Positions 8,394-16,811 of a DNA stretch of 64,000 nt are shown here, in pieces. This DNA is from Paenibacillus sp. GM2 (lineage in GTDB: Bacteria > Bacillota > Bacilli > Paenibacillales > Paenibacillaceae): NCBI RefSeq assembly GCF_900069005.2, contig NZ_LN831279.1, positions 186,001-250,000 of the forward strand, given 5' to 3'. Made by a program: the position numbers and the translations under genes. Within the stretch, counting starts at the first letter, position 1. Each line of letters opens with the position of its first letter. A model generated the notes under the pieces. It ran no database searches. It saw only the letters and a list, made by a program, of their open reading frames with translations, and had not been told where the DNA came from.

Positions 8394-9353
8394 ATGACAT
8401 TAATTAGAGAGTTTGTAAATCAAGAGGAATTCATCGGTTATTATTTGCTGAAGGAAGTAGATGTGAAATTAACGAATAGTACGCCTCCCAAAAATTATTT
8501 GGATATTGTGCTGAGCGATTCCAGCGGGGAAATTTCGGCTAAATTATGGGATGCTTCAGAGGTTGACAAAGAGACCTTCTTTCCTATGGGACTCGTAAAG
8601 GTGCGCGGTGTTGTACAGACTTATCGGGAACGGCTGCAAATGAAGATCATCCAGATGCGCCCGGTCAAAGAAGAAGATGGAGTGAGGCTGACGGATTTCG
8701 TCCGTTCTGCACCGATCCGGGCCGTGGACTTGGTCCATACGATCCGGACGACAATCGCGGCTATAGCGGATGCGGAGATTCGCGGCATCGTCGCTTATTG
8801 CGTTGATAAAGTGGAAGAGAAGCTGATGCATTATCCGGCTGCGAAGACGCATCATCATGCCTATTTTGGCGGCCTTGCCTATCATATGGTCAGGATGCTG
8901 GAGCTGGGCGAATTTCTCTGCGGGCAGCGTCCATTTCTGAATCCGGATATGCTGCGGGCGGGAATTATTTTACACGATATTGCCAAACCTGAAGAGATGG
9001 TGGCACAGCTCGGCATTGTGTCCGAGTATAGCACGGCAGGCAAGCTGCTGGGCCATATCTCAATGGCGTCCAATTGGATTACTGAGGCAGCGATCCGGCT
9101 TGATATTGACCTGGATTCGCCGAAGGTAATGGGACTGCAGCATCTGGTGCTCTCCCATCATAACTTGGGCGAATGGGGCAGCCCTGTACAGCCGCAGACG
9201 GCAGAAGCGGTGGCCCTGCACCATATCGATGCCCTGGATGCGAAGCTGCAGATGGTGGAGGATGCATTGAACACTACTGCGGAGGACGAGGATTGGACCC
9301 CGCTTATTCGCGGTCTTGAGAACAAGGGAATTCATCGTTTACGGGTATTATAA
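8394..9353 (+). CDS. yhaM: YhaM-type 3'-5' exoribonuclease (OB fold + HD domain)
   Basis: Predicted 3'-5' exonuclease of 319 residues, the usual length for YhaM, which degrades RNA and ssDNA processively with divalent metal. The N-terminal ~100 residues look like an OB-fold nucleic-acid domain (YYLLKEVDVKLTNS... SGEISAKLWDA). An HD domain follows, with HHHAYFGGLAYH (residues ~152-163), ILHDIAKPEEM (the HD pair) and LSHHNLGEWGSP, supplying the expected His/Asp metal ligands. GGGGGAGA precedes the ATG by a normal distance. A TATAAT at 8357-8362 may be the -10 of its own promoter, but no good -35 is seen. No gene partner is evident. Cytoplasmic RNA turnover is the likely job. Confidence 0.88.
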   Translation: MTLIREFVNQEEFIGYYLLKEVDVKLTNSTPPKNYLDIVLSDSSGEISAKLWDASEVDKETFFPMGLVKVRGVVQTYRERLQMKIIQMRPVKEEDGVRLTDFVRSAPIRAVDLVHTIRTTIAAIADAEIRGIVAYCVDKVEEKLMHYPAAKTHHHAYFGGLAYHMVRMLELGEFLCGQRPFLNPDMLRAGIILHDIAKPEEMVAQLGIVSEYSTAGKLLGHISMASNWITEAAIRLDIDLDSPKVMGLQHLVLSHHNLGEWGSPVQPQTAEAVALHHIDALDAKLQMVEDALNTTAEDEDWTPLIRGLENKGIHRLRVL

Positions 9354-9526
9354 GCAATAACTTAGATAGGCTGTCTCGCGGTCAGGCTTGATCGAGGGGG
9401 CGGCCTTTGTGCGTATCGCCAGGTTATGGCCAATCTTATTGCATCGTCTCTGTGAAGCGCATATTATGGATTAGTGATTCTTTTTGCTCGAGATATTTCA
9501 TGATTTACGTACAAGGGAGAATGATA

Positions 9527-10189
9527 ATGAAATACCGTAGCGTGTTTGATGTAATCGGTCCGGTAATGGTTGGCCCCTCTAGCTCTCATACAGCAGGGGC
9601 GGCGAAGATTGGCAGGCTGGCGCGCAGCATATTTGGCAAGGAGCCGCAGCGCGTTGTGTTGTCGCTGTACGGTTCCTTTGCTGATACTTATAAGGGACAT
9701 GCTACCGATGTGGCATTAATTGCCGGATTATTGGGGTATGATACGGATGATCCACGTCTGCCTCAGTCTGCAAAATATGCGGAGGAAGCAGGAGTAGAGA
9801 TTATCATTAGAACGGAAGAGGCGATCCCGGAGCATCCAAATACGGTCCGCATCAACATGCAAAGCGGGAGCGAGGAGATTGATCTGGTAGGGATCTCGAT
9901 CGGCGGCGGCAAGGTGGAGCTGCGTGAGCTGAACGGATTCCAATTGGGTCTGTCCGGCGAAAGTCCGGCTATTCTCATTATTAACCATGATCGCTACGGC
10001 GTTATCGCCAGGGTGACCCATATATTAAGTGAAAGTCATGTGAACATCGGGAATATGAAGGTATCCCGCAAGGAAAAGGGCAAGATGGCGCTGATGGTTA
10101 TCGAGACGGATGAGATGATCAGCGATAAAGTGATCGATATGATCAGGAGGCTGGAGGGCGTCGACCGGGTTTTATCCATGGAGGATTAG
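9527..10189 (+). CDS. sdaAB: L-serine dehydratase, iron-sulfur-dependent, beta subunit
   Basis: Beta subunit (220 residues) of the [4Fe-4S] L-serine ammonia-lyase, which converts serine to pyruvate and ammonia. The N-terminus MKYRSVFDVIGPVMVG followed by PSSSHTAGA is the typical signature of this subunit; the C-terminus (from ~res 148, GVIARVTHILSESHVNIGNM) is an ACT domain, expected to sense amino acid. The frame is open upstream to 9407, but AAGGGAGA at 9513-9520 is spaced six bases from ATG 9527, giving the length usual in Bacillus. The alpha subunit starts 53 nt downstream, so the two are almost certainly co-transcribed. Cytoplasmic. Confidence 0.93.
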   Translation: MKYRSVFDVIGPVMVGPSSSHTAGAAKIGRLARSIFGKEPQRVVLSLYGSFADTYKGHATDVALIAGLLGYDTDDPRLPQSAKYAEEAGVEIIIRTEEAIPEHPNTVRINMQSGSEEIDLVGISIGGGKVELRELNGFQLGLSGESPAILIINHDRYGVIARVTHILSESHVNIGNMKVSRKEKGKMALMVIETDEMISDKVIDMIRRLEGVDRVLSMED

Positions 10190-10242
10190 CAGAGCCAACC
10201 GCTTGTTAAACGTAAATTATAGGTAAGGAGGCTGAACTTCAA

Positions 10243-11121
10243 ATGTTTTCAAATGTGGCGGAGTTAGTCGCACTTGCGGAAGAAAAATCATGCTCCATTG
10301 CGGAGATTATGGTCCGCCAGGAGATGGAAGTTAGCGGAAAGAGCCGGGAGCAGATCCGTGAGCAAATGTCGCGCAATCTTGAGGTGATGGAGAAGGCGGT
10401 AGAAAGAGGACTCAGCGGGGTGAAGTCGCATTCGGGATTGACCGGGGGGGATGCGGTGAAAATGCAAAAATATATCGCCAGCGGTCAAGGATTAAGCGGC
10501 CTTACAGTGCTTGATGCGGTTAGCAAAGCGGTCGCTACCAATGAAGTTAATGCGGCGATGGGGCTGATTTGCGCTACGCCGACCGCTGGCGCTTCCGGGG
10601 TGATCCCGGGCGTATTATTCGCGCTGGTGGATAAGCTTCATCCGACCCGGGATCAAATGATTGATTTTTTGTTCACATCAGGAGCATTCGGGATGGTTGT
10701 CGCCAACAATGCTTCGATTAGCGGCGCCGCCGGAGGTTGTCAGGCCGAGGTGGGTTCTGCGACGGGGATGGCGGCAGCTTCGATCGTTGCCCTGGCCGGA
10801 GGGACGCCGCAGCAATCTGCTACAGCGATGGCCATAGCGCTCAAAAATTTGCTGGGTCTGGTATGTGATCCGGTCGCTGGCCTGGTTGAAGTTCCCTGTG
10901 TGAAGCGGAATGCGATGGGAGCAGCGATTGCGATGGTAGCCGCGGATATGTCGCTGGCTGGTATTACCAGTGCGATCCCTTGCGATGAAGTGATCGAAGC
11001 GATGCACCGGATTGGCCAAGCGATGCCGGTTGCACTGCGAGAGACCGCACAAGGCGGCCTTGCTGACACGCCTACCGGACGACGGTTGAAGACGGAGATA
11101 TTGAAGGGCGAGCGGGCTTGA
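10243..11121 (+). CDS. sdaAA: L-serine dehydratase, iron-sulfur-dependent, alpha subunit
   Basis: Catalytic alpha subunit (292 residues) of the two-subunit L-serine dehydratase. Visible signatures are SHSGLTGGDAVKM, LICATPTAGASGVIPG and CDPVAGLVEVPCVKRN; together with Cys in AAGGCQAEVG they provide the cysteines expected to hold the oxygen-labile [4Fe-4S] cluster. AAGGAGG lies 11 bases before the ATG. It follows sdaAB with a short gap, the same subunit order as in Bacillus. The pathway is serine catabolism to pyruvate. Nothing about it is unusual. Confidence 0.94.
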   Translation: MFSNVAELVALAEEKSCSIAEIMVRQEMEVSGKSREQIREQMSRNLEVMEKAVERGLSGVKSHSGLTGGDAVKMQKYIASGQGLSGLTVLDAVSKAVATNEVNAAMGLICATPTAGASGVIPGVLFALVDKLHPTRDQMIDFLFTSGAFGMVVANNASISGAAGGCQAEVGSATGMAAASIVALAGGTPQQSATAMAIALKNLLGLVCDPVAGLVEVPCVKRNAMGAAIAMVAADMSLAGITSAIPCDEVIEAMHRIGQAMPVALRETAQGGLADTPTGRRLKTEILKGERA

Positions 11122-11157
11122 GCGAAGCATTTATTGACAATTCTCCTATGCTCATGG

Positions 11158-11184
11158 AATGCCGATTAAATGATCGGCATTTCT
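11158..11184 (+). terminator. Hairpin after sdaAA (weak terminator)
   Basis: Perfect 9-bp stem AATGCCGAT / ATCGGCATT with a TAAATG loop, 36 nt after sdaAA. The following T tract is poor (TTCTTGG), so termination would be inefficient. Confidence 0.45.
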
Positions 11185-11207
11185 TGGCATGCCATTAGAC
11201 AATAATG

Positions 11208-11223
11208 ATATATCATGATATAT
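11208..11223. promoter_or_regulatory. 16-bp perfect palindrome upstream of the GntR-type regulator
   Basis: ATATATCA / TGATATAT is a perfect palindrome about 40 bp before the regulator's ATG, where an autoregulatory operator would be expected. It is AT-rich, so chance occurrence is a real alternative. Confidence 0.35.
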
Positions 11224-11260
11224 TATTATGTATTGTGGAATAAGTACGGGAGGTATCATG

Positions 11261-12445
11261 ATGAGTGAATCAACCTCTTCAAAGCCGATGTATGAGCAGA
11301 TTTTTAATGATGTTAAGCGGCGGATTATAGATAACACTTATATGGCCGGTGATAAGATTCCATCGGAGAAGGAGCTGGCCGAAGCCTATAATGTGAGTCG
11401 GATTACGAGCAAGAGGGCGCTGGAGATGCTGGCCGCCGAGAATTTTATTATCCGCAGACCCGGGCGCGGGTCCTTTGTAGCGGAAGCGGGAGACGATGGG
11501 CAAGCGCCGCCCGCTGCTGCGAAATCATCAGCTGTGCTGAAGAAACGGCCGGGGAAATTGATCGGGGTAGTGCTGACGGATTTCGCCAACAGCTATGGGA
11601 CCCGGCTCATTTACGGCATGGAGTCCGCTGCCCGGGAGCTGGACTGCTATCTTATATTGCGTCGTACGTTTGGTGTGCAGGAGAATGAGGAGGAGACGAT
11701 CCGCAAGCTGCTTGAGCTTGGTGTGGATGGGCTGATTGTTTTCCCTGCACAAGGAGAGTATTTCAATGCGGAAATCCTCAAGCTCGTTATCGAGCGCTTC
11801 CCGCTTGTGCTTATTGACCGGGAGATCAAGGGGGTAGCGTCGTCGTCGATTAGTACTGACAATGTACAAGCGGCGTTCATGGCAACGGAGTATCTGTTCG
11901 AGCTCGGGCATTCTCATATTTCAATCCTGTCCCCGCCTCCGAAGGATACGTCAGCGATTGAGGAACGGATCGAGGGGGTTATGCAGGCATATGCCAGTCA
12001 CGGTGTTATTGTGGATCAGAGATTGTGGATCACCGGACTGACTTCGACGCTGCCTAATTCCTTTAATGATGAAGAGAAAATAGAACAGGATATCGAGAGA
12101 ATCATGAATCATCTGCAGGCGTTCCCGGAGATCACGGCGCTCTTTGCGTTCGAATACCACATTGCCCTCTTGGTCAAGGAAGCGGCGCGACGTCTGGGCT
12201 TAAACATCCCCAGCGACATCTCTGTCATCTGCTTCGACCATCCGCTGTTCCGGCTTGGAGAAGGGTATGCCTTTACTCATATGCGGCAGCAGGAAGAGAA
12301 TATGGGCCGGTTGGCGCTGGAACAGGTGACGGCTCTTATGGGAAGCGGGGCAGGAGCTGGCAGAACCAAGCTGCAGGCGCAGCTGATTCCAGGGGAATCT
12401 GCCGCATCCGTACGCAGTCATTCAATGGATCGATCGTCTTTTTAA
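11261..12445 (+). CDS. GntR/LacI-type sugar-responsive regulator (AraR-like architecture)
   Basis: Transcription factor of 394 residues. Residues ~8-75 form a GntR winged helix (MYEQIFNDVKRRIIDNTYMAG, IPSEKELAEAYNVSRITSKRAL, RRPGRGSFV). Residues ~100-390 form a periplasmic-binding-protein-like LacI domain (GVVLTDFANSYGTRLIYGME, DGLIVFP, PLVLIDREIKG, ISVICFDHP). This is the architecture of AraR of B. subtilis, so a sugar ligand is likely, but which one cannot be told. GGGAGG at 11248-11253 fits ATG 11261 better than the in-frame ATGs at 11258 or 11228. It is followed by a terminator and then the mannan operon, which carries its own regulators, so its targets may lie elsewhere. Confidence 0.85.
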   Translation: MSESTSSKPMYEQIFNDVKRRIIDNTYMAGDKIPSEKELAEAYNVSRITSKRALEMLAAENFIIRRPGRGSFVAEAGDDGQAPPAAAKSSAVLKKRPGKLIGVVLTDFANSYGTRLIYGMESAARELDCYLILRRTFGVQENEEETIRKLLELGVDGLIVFPAQGEYFNAEILKLVIERFPLVLIDREIKGVASSSISTDNVQAAFMATEYLFELGHSHISILSPPPKDTSAIEERIEGVMQAYASHGVIVDQRLWITGLTSTLPNSFNDEEKIEQDIERIMNHLQAFPEITALFAFEYHIALLVKEAARRLGLNIPSDISVICFDHPLFRLGEGYAFTHMRQQEENMGRLALEQVTALMGSGAGAGRTKLQAQLIPGESAASVRSHSMDRSSF

Positions 12446-12460
12446 GCATAAGCAACGATG

Positions 12461-12502
12461 AAGCTGTTTCTATGACCATCAGGTCGTGGAACAGCTTTTT
12501 TT
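12461..12502 (+). terminator. Rho-independent terminator after the GntR-type regulator
   Basis: AAGCTGTT / AACAGCTT outer stem with ATGACC / GGTCGT inner stem, followed by a seven-base T tract. Confidence 0.85.
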
Positions 12503-12548
12503 GTAATATTCAGTCTTTTTATTTTCCATAAATAGGATTTTACACTCA

Positions 12549-12577
12549 TTGACATAATAATATTATACTAATATACT
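12549..12577 (+). promoter_or_regulatory. Strong sigma-A promoter of the mannan operon
   Basis: TTGACA (12549-12554), 17-bp spacer, TATACT (12572-12577): perfect -35 and near-perfect -10. The expected start of transcription, ~12584, leaves a leader of about 120 nt before the response-regulator gene. Confidence 0.75.
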
Positions 12578-12585
12578 CATTTCCA

Positions 12586-12599
12586 TGAAAGCGTTTTAT
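12586..12599 (+). promoter_or_regulatory. Candidate cre (CcpA) site at the transcription start
   Basis: TGAAAGCGTTTTAT matches 12 of 14 positions of the cre consensus TGWAANCGNTNWCA. It lies just downstream of the predicted +1, a position from which CcpA would repress. Confidence 0.55.
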
Positions 12600-12635
12600 T
12601 TACAGGAAGAAACGATATCGTCAAAGGAGGCGAGG

Positions 12636-12662
12636 ATGTCTCAGCTTGTAACGATGGCTTGA
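12636..12662 (+). other. Possible 8-codon leader ORF with strong ribosome binding site
   Basis: AAAGGAGG at 12623-12630 precedes an ATG by five bases; the frame reads MSQLVTMA then TGA, 40 nt before the response-regulator ATG. It could be a leader peptide or a decoy. Its shortness gives no coding evidence beyond the ribosome binding site. Confidence 0.25.
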
Positions 12663-12702
12663 TAAGGGGGAGTATTACATCAATAAGTAAGGAGACGATA
12701 GG

Positions 12703-13413
12703 ATGATGAATGTTCTGGTTGTAGACGACGAATCTACGGAACGTGAAGGAATCAAAAATTTGCTCTGCCAATACAAATTTCCCTGCCGCGTGCTTGAGGC
12801 CGAAAACGGTCGCGTTGCTGAAGAGATCCTGCAAAAAAACGCGGTTGATATTTTAATTACCGATGTGAAGATGCCGTTGATGAATGGCATTGAACTGAGC
12901 AAAGCGGCTAGAAGGATGCAGGAGAATTTGAAGATCGTCATCTGCAGCGGTTATGGCGAATTTGAATACGCCCTCAGCGCAATCAAGCTTGGGGTGATCA
13001 ACTATTTACTGAAGCCGCTCATTCGTGAAGAGCTATTGGAGGTCATGGAAAACCTCACTCAGAAGAAGGCCTATATCGATCCTGATCAGGAGACCGAAGA
13101 ATCCAGGGTGATTCGCCAAGTGAAACAGATTATAAAAAATAATTATCAACATGATATTTCATTAACAGATGTAGGCAACGAGGTCTATTTATCGCCAGGC
13201 TATCTCAGCATTTTGTTCAAAAAAGAAACAGGCATGAATTTCTCCAAATACTTAACGGATTACCGATTGCGGAAAGCAGATTATTTGTTGACACAAACCA
13301 ATATGAAAATAAACGATATTGCGGAAAACGTTGGGATTGAAAATCCGTCTTATTTCTGCAAGTTATTCAAAAATAAATACGGTGTCAGTCCGATGCAATA
13401 TCGGAAGTGCTGA
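12703..13413 (+). CDS. Response regulator, REC + AraC-type HTH (short YesN type)
   Basis: Response regulator of 236 residues that probably activates the following transport and hydrolase genes. The REC domain (res ~1-120) has VDDES, DILITDVKMP (phospho-acceptor Asp ~55), the SGYGEFEYA switch region and YLLKPL. It joins almost directly to an AraC HTH (res ~140-236: ISLTDVGNEVYLSPGYLSIL, MKINDIAENVGIENPSYFCK, KYGVSPMQYRK). Typical YesN proteins carry a long middle region and are near 500 residues, so this is a minimal version; compare the 532-residue one at 49459. AAGGAG is eight bases before the ATG. The kinase gene overlaps its stop codon, indicating translational coupling. Confidence 0.9.
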   Translation: MMNVLVVDDESTEREGIKNLLCQYKFPCRVLEAENGRVAEEILQKNAVDILITDVKMPLMNGIELSKAARRMQENLKIVICSGYGEFEYALSAIKLGVINYLLKPLIREELLEVMENLTQKKAYIDPDQETEESRVIRQVKQIIKNNYQHDISLTDVGNEVYLSPGYLSILFKKETGMNFSKYLTDYRLRKADYLLTQTNMKINDIAENVGIENPSYFCKLFKNKYGVSPMQYRKC

Positions 13414-15056
13414 GATCAATGATGATCATTCGTCTGATGAAAAGCAGGTTTAATGATCTAAAGTTCCGCAGCAAGCTGCTTCTCTCACACCTCACCATTG
13501 TGCTGATTCCGATTCTACTCCTGGGCATGCTGTCATTTCTTCAATCCTACACAACGCAGATCAACGAATTAAATAGTGAGGCGCGCTCCGGTCTCAGCCA
13601 AATGGCCAACATCCTGGACTACAAAATAAACCGCTATAACATGCTGTGCGAATTTATTGTACTGAACCGGGATTTCTCTCAAATTTTTTTGAAAAATTAT
13701 CAGGACAATTATTTTAATATGTACTTGGATTTCAGGGATACGATGGACCCGCTGCTCTCGCAAATCAAGCTGATGGACGGGAATATCGAAGAAATTACCT
13801 TCTACACCTCAGGTGATCTGCTGGGGATTCGCGATCATATACTGCCGCTTCATGAACTGAAAAGACAGCCATGGTATGACGGTGATCGAGGCCGGCGCTG
13901 GATTATTTATGACGGGCATGTGTATTTGCTGCAGCAGTTGATCAGCAATCACAGGAACAGCAATTTTATGGTGATCACCATCAATTATGAAAGTATCTTC
14001 TCAAGCATAGAGCAGGTCTCCGACCATATCTCTGTAAGCATTGAAGACAGCCGGCATAAGCTCATATATCAAGGCAATCAGGACGTGCTGACAGCCAGAA
14101 GCCTGACGGACATCAGCGGTTCGCTGCAAAATATCGACTGGACGCTGAAATTTTCCGTTTCCCACGATAATGCTTACATGAATGCACTGACCATTTTTAA
14201 GATTACGTTTTTTGTTATTGTGCTAAGCTTGCTGATTGCCTTCAGTCTGATATATGTATTTTCCAGCAGCTTCACGCGGAGGATCGTTCATCTGAGAAAT
14301 AAAGTAGATAAGGTGGAGCAAAACAATCTGGAGATCATCATCCAAAGCTCTTCCCGGGATGAAATAGGCGAGCTTACGAATGGGATCGGCAAGATGCTGG
14401 GCAGGATCAAAAGCTTAATCTCGCAGGTATACGAGGCAGAAAGCGCCAAGAGAGAAAGCGAGTACAGCCAGCTCATTGCCCAGATCAATCCGCATTTTCT
14501 GTATAACACCTTGTCGTTCATACATTGGCGCTCTGTGAAGAAGCAAGATATCGAAACCGGGTACATGGTGGCCGCGCTGGCCCAATTTTATCGGACCACG
14601 CTGAATAAAGGCAAGGCGCTGGTAACGATTAAGGACGAATTAGCCAATATCAAGGCCTATATCGATCTGCAGCTCATTATGCACGATGCAAGCTTTGAGA
14701 TTGATTATAAGGTGGAAGAGTCGCTATTGAACCATCACATTATTCACTTCATATTACAGCCGATTGTCGAAAATGCGATCAAGCATGGCTTTGCTGAACC
14801 TCTGATTGGCGACCGCCTGTTAAACATCTCTGTCTATCTTGAAAAAGGGGAGATCAAAATGAAGGTGGAGGATAACGGCATCGGCATGTCGTCGGAGCAG
14901 GAACAAAAGCTGTTGACCGCAAGCAGCTCCGGTTACGGTGTGAAAAATGTCAATGATCGCATCAAGCTGTATTACGGAACGGACTATGGCTTGGACATTT
15001 TTAGTAATCCGGGCCAAGGAACTAAGGTGAAGATTACGCTGCCTTATAATTCATAA
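13407..15056 (+). CDS. YesM-type sensor histidine kinase
   Basis: Membrane histidine kinase of ~549 residues, partner of the preceding regulator. A membrane segment near residues 24-45 (SHLTIVLIPILLLGMLSF) is followed by an extracellular sensor region, a second membrane segment near 262-285, a HAMP-like stretch, a His_kinase domain (AQINPHFLYNTLSFIHW, phospho-acceptor His) and a HATPase domain (ILQPIVENAIKHGF, DNGIGMS, GYGVKNVNDRI). The PHFLYN motif is diagnostic of this class. The start is uncertain: GTG 13407 overlaps the regulator's end, while ATG 13419 or 13422 is equally possible with a weak GGAAG. The ligand may be a mannan oligosaccharide, sensed directly or through the binding protein; this is inferred from the neighbours. 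Confidence 0.9.
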   Translation: MLRSMMIIRLMKSRFNDLKFRSKLLLSHLTIVLIPILLLGMLSFLQSYTTQINELNSEARSGLSQMANILDYKINRYNMLCEFIVLNRDFSQIFLKNYQDNYFNMYLDFRDTMDPLLSQIKLMDGNIEEITFYTSGDLLGIRDHILPLHELKRQPWYDGDRGRRWIIYDGHVYLLQQLISNHRNSNFMVITINYESIFSSIEQVSDHISVSIEDSRHKLIYQGNQDVLTARSLTDISGSLQNIDWTLKFSVSHDNAYMNALTIFKITFFVIVLSLLIAFSLIYVFSSSFTRRIVHLRNKVDKVEQNNLEIIIQSSSRDEIGELTNGIGKMLGRIKSLISQVYEAESAKRESEYSQLIAQINPHFLYNTLSFIHWRSVKKQDIETGYMVAALAQFYRTTLNKGKALVTIKDELANIKAYIDLQLIMHDASFEIDYKVEESLLNHHIIHFILQPIVENAIKHGFAEPLIGDRLLNISVYLEKGEIKMKVEDNGIGMSSEQEQKLLTASSSGYGVKNVNDRIKLYYGTDYGLDIFSNPGQGTKVKITLPYNS

Positions 15057-15100
15057 AAAACGTGTTATGAATCAAAAAAACGTTGCATATCCGCCCTTTA

Positions 15101-15114
15101 TGAAAACGGATACA
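15101..15114 (+). promoter_or_regulatory. Second candidate cre site, before the binding-protein gene
   Basis: TGAAAACGGATACA matches 13 of 14 positions of TGWAANCGNTNWCA and lies 36 bp before the binding-protein ATG in the gap after the kinase gene. It could act as a roadblock or control an internal promoter. Confidence 0.6.
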
Positions 15115-15149
15115 ATGAACCCATAAAATCAAATAAAGGGGTTAGCGAT

Positions 15150-16793
15150 ATGAAGAATAAGCGGAAATTAGTCTTTATTCTCCTGGTTTGCCTCAGCATG
15201 CTTGCTGTCAGCGGCTGTGGAGGAGGAAGCGGGACAAACGCTGGCGGCTCGGATGAAGCGCAGGTCGATGATGGGGTGAAATTTGATCCGTATGGCAAAT
15301 ATGACACCTCTGTTGAATTCACGATCGGCCGTAACACAAACCATACTAGCAATCTTCCCGACGGAGACACAATCGAGAACAACATGGCTACCAGATATGT
15401 GGAGAGCAGGGTGAATGTGAAGGCGAAGATTGCCTGGGAGACCGATGATATGGATCAGAAGCTGTCCCTCTCCATGACGACGGGCGATCTGCCTGATGTA
15501 ATGACGGTTAGTCGGGACATTCTCAACCAATTGGTCGATAACGATCTGATTGCGGATTTGACCGAAGTTTATGACAAGACCGCCTCCAAAGGCTTGAAAG
15601 AAATTTACGACACCTATGGCAGCCTGCTCATGGATCAGGTTACTTTCGATGGCAAGATCATGGCTTTGCCGCATACCAATATCGGCAACCAGCATCAGCT
15701 GCTGTGGATCCGCAAGGACTGGATGGATAAAGTAGGCGCAAAGACGCCTGCAAGCCTGGAGGAAGTTTGGGACCTGGCCAGGACTTTCGTTGAAAAGGAC
15801 GTTTCCGGCACAGGAAAAACGGTCGGTTTCGTTATGGATCAGAATGCGATGAACTTTACGCCGGTATTCGCGGTCTATAATGCCTTCCCGACGAACTGGA
15901 TCAAGGATGCGGAAGGCAAGGTCGTATATGGCTCGGTGCAGCCGGAAATGAAGGAAGCGCTGGCTGATTTGGCCCAGCGTTACAAAGAGGGGCTGATCGA
16001 TAAGCAGTTTGCCGTCAGGTCCGGGGAAGAGAAGGAAGCGCTGGTCATTAAAGGCCAGGCAGGTATGCTTTTCAACCCTTGGTGGATCGGCTACACGAAC
16101 TATAAAGATACCATTAAGCAGGATCCGGAAGCGGTCTGGATCGCCGTATCCGCACCGGTTGATGAGAACGGCAAATTTAAGACAATCCGTCAGGACCCGG
16201 CCGGCAGCTTCACCGTAGTCAAGAAGGATTACGCTCATTCGGAAGCGATTATGAAATCGATTAACCTGAACACAGATTTTTTGTATTCGCTTACGGACGA
16301 TGCTGTTCAGTACAAAAAAGAGCATGCAAGTGAAGGGCTGACCGATAACAGCAGATGGAATAACGAGCCGACGCAGATTCCGATGCAAATCGATTATAAC
16401 GACGTATTGAAGCGTTACTATGATGACATTATGGAAGCGGACCAAGCCGGAAATGAGAGCAAAATTCAACCTGACCGTCTAGTATCGCTCCATGCCTATC
16501 AGGACTTCAAAAAAGAAGGGAACAATATCGACGCTAATACTTACGGGGAATATCTATCGCGTATTGAAGGGCAACGGGAAGCCAACAATCCGAATCTGGA
16601 AGTCATACCGGGCGCTTTTTATGGCACAACCGATACGATGAAGATGAAATGGGCCAATCTGAAGAAGATGGAAGAAGAGACGATTCTTAAAATCATTATG
16701 GGCGAAGCGCCGCTTAGTGAATTCGATAAATTCGTCGACACCTGGCATCGGACTGGCGGGGACGAAATTCTGGCCGAGATAAATCAAAAGTAA
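15150..16793 (+). CDS. Extracellular solute-binding lipoprotein (oligosaccharide ABC importer)
   Basis: Substrate-binding lipoprotein of 547 residues. The N-terminus has positive residues, a hydrophobic stretch and a VSGC lipobox (Cys near residue 24), then a Gly/Ser-rich linker. The body resembles the large Firmicute sugar-binding proteins linked to LplB/LplC permeases (SMTTGDLPDVMTV, IRKDWMDKVGAKTP, LFNPWWIGYTN). AAAGGGG precedes the ATG. The gap after the kinase gene holds a cre-like site. Within this operon it most likely captures mannan-derived oligosaccharides released by the GH76 enzyme; that substrate is inferred from context. It is anchored to the outer face of the membrane. Confidence 0.88.
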   Translation: MKNKRKLVFILLVCLSMLAVSGCGGGSGTNAGGSDEAQVDDGVKFDPYGKYDTSVEFTIGRNTNHTSNLPDGDTIENNMATRYVESRVNVKAKIAWETDDMDQKLSLSMTTGDLPDVMTVSRDILNQLVDNDLIADLTEVYDKTASKGLKEIYDTYGSLLMDQVTFDGKIMALPHTNIGNQHQLLWIRKDWMDKVGAKTPASLEEVWDLARTFVEKDVSGTGKTVGFVMDQNAMNFTPVFAVYNAFPTNWIKDAEGKVVYGSVQPEMKEALADLAQRYKEGLIDKQFAVRSGEEKEALVIKGQAGMLFNPWWIGYTNYKDTIKQDPEAVWIAVSAPVDENGKFKTIRQDPAGSFTVVKKDYAHSEAIMKSINLNTDFLYSLTDDAVQYKKEHASEGLTDNSRWNNEPTQIPMQIDYNDVLKRYYDDIMEADQAGNESKIQPDRLVSLHAYQDFKKEGNNIDANTYGEYLSRIEGQREANNPNLEVIPGAFYGTTDTMKMKWANLKKMEEETILKIIMGEAPLSEFDKFVDTWHRTGGDEILAEINQK

Positions 16794-16811
16794 CTTTAAT
16801 CGCAGGATGTG

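Noticed and set aside
9354..9526. Riboswitch or gene between yhaM and sdaAB
   Set aside because: The stretch upstream of ATG 9527 is open in frame but lacks a ribosome binding site before 9513, and the SdaAB family starts at MKYRSVFD; only a weak imperfect hairpin near 9370-9413 is visible.
15168..16469. Minus-strand open frame of 433 codons opposite the binding-lipoprotein gene
   Set aside because: Shadow of a real gene with clear signal peptide and ribosome binding site; the antisense product has no recognisable motif.
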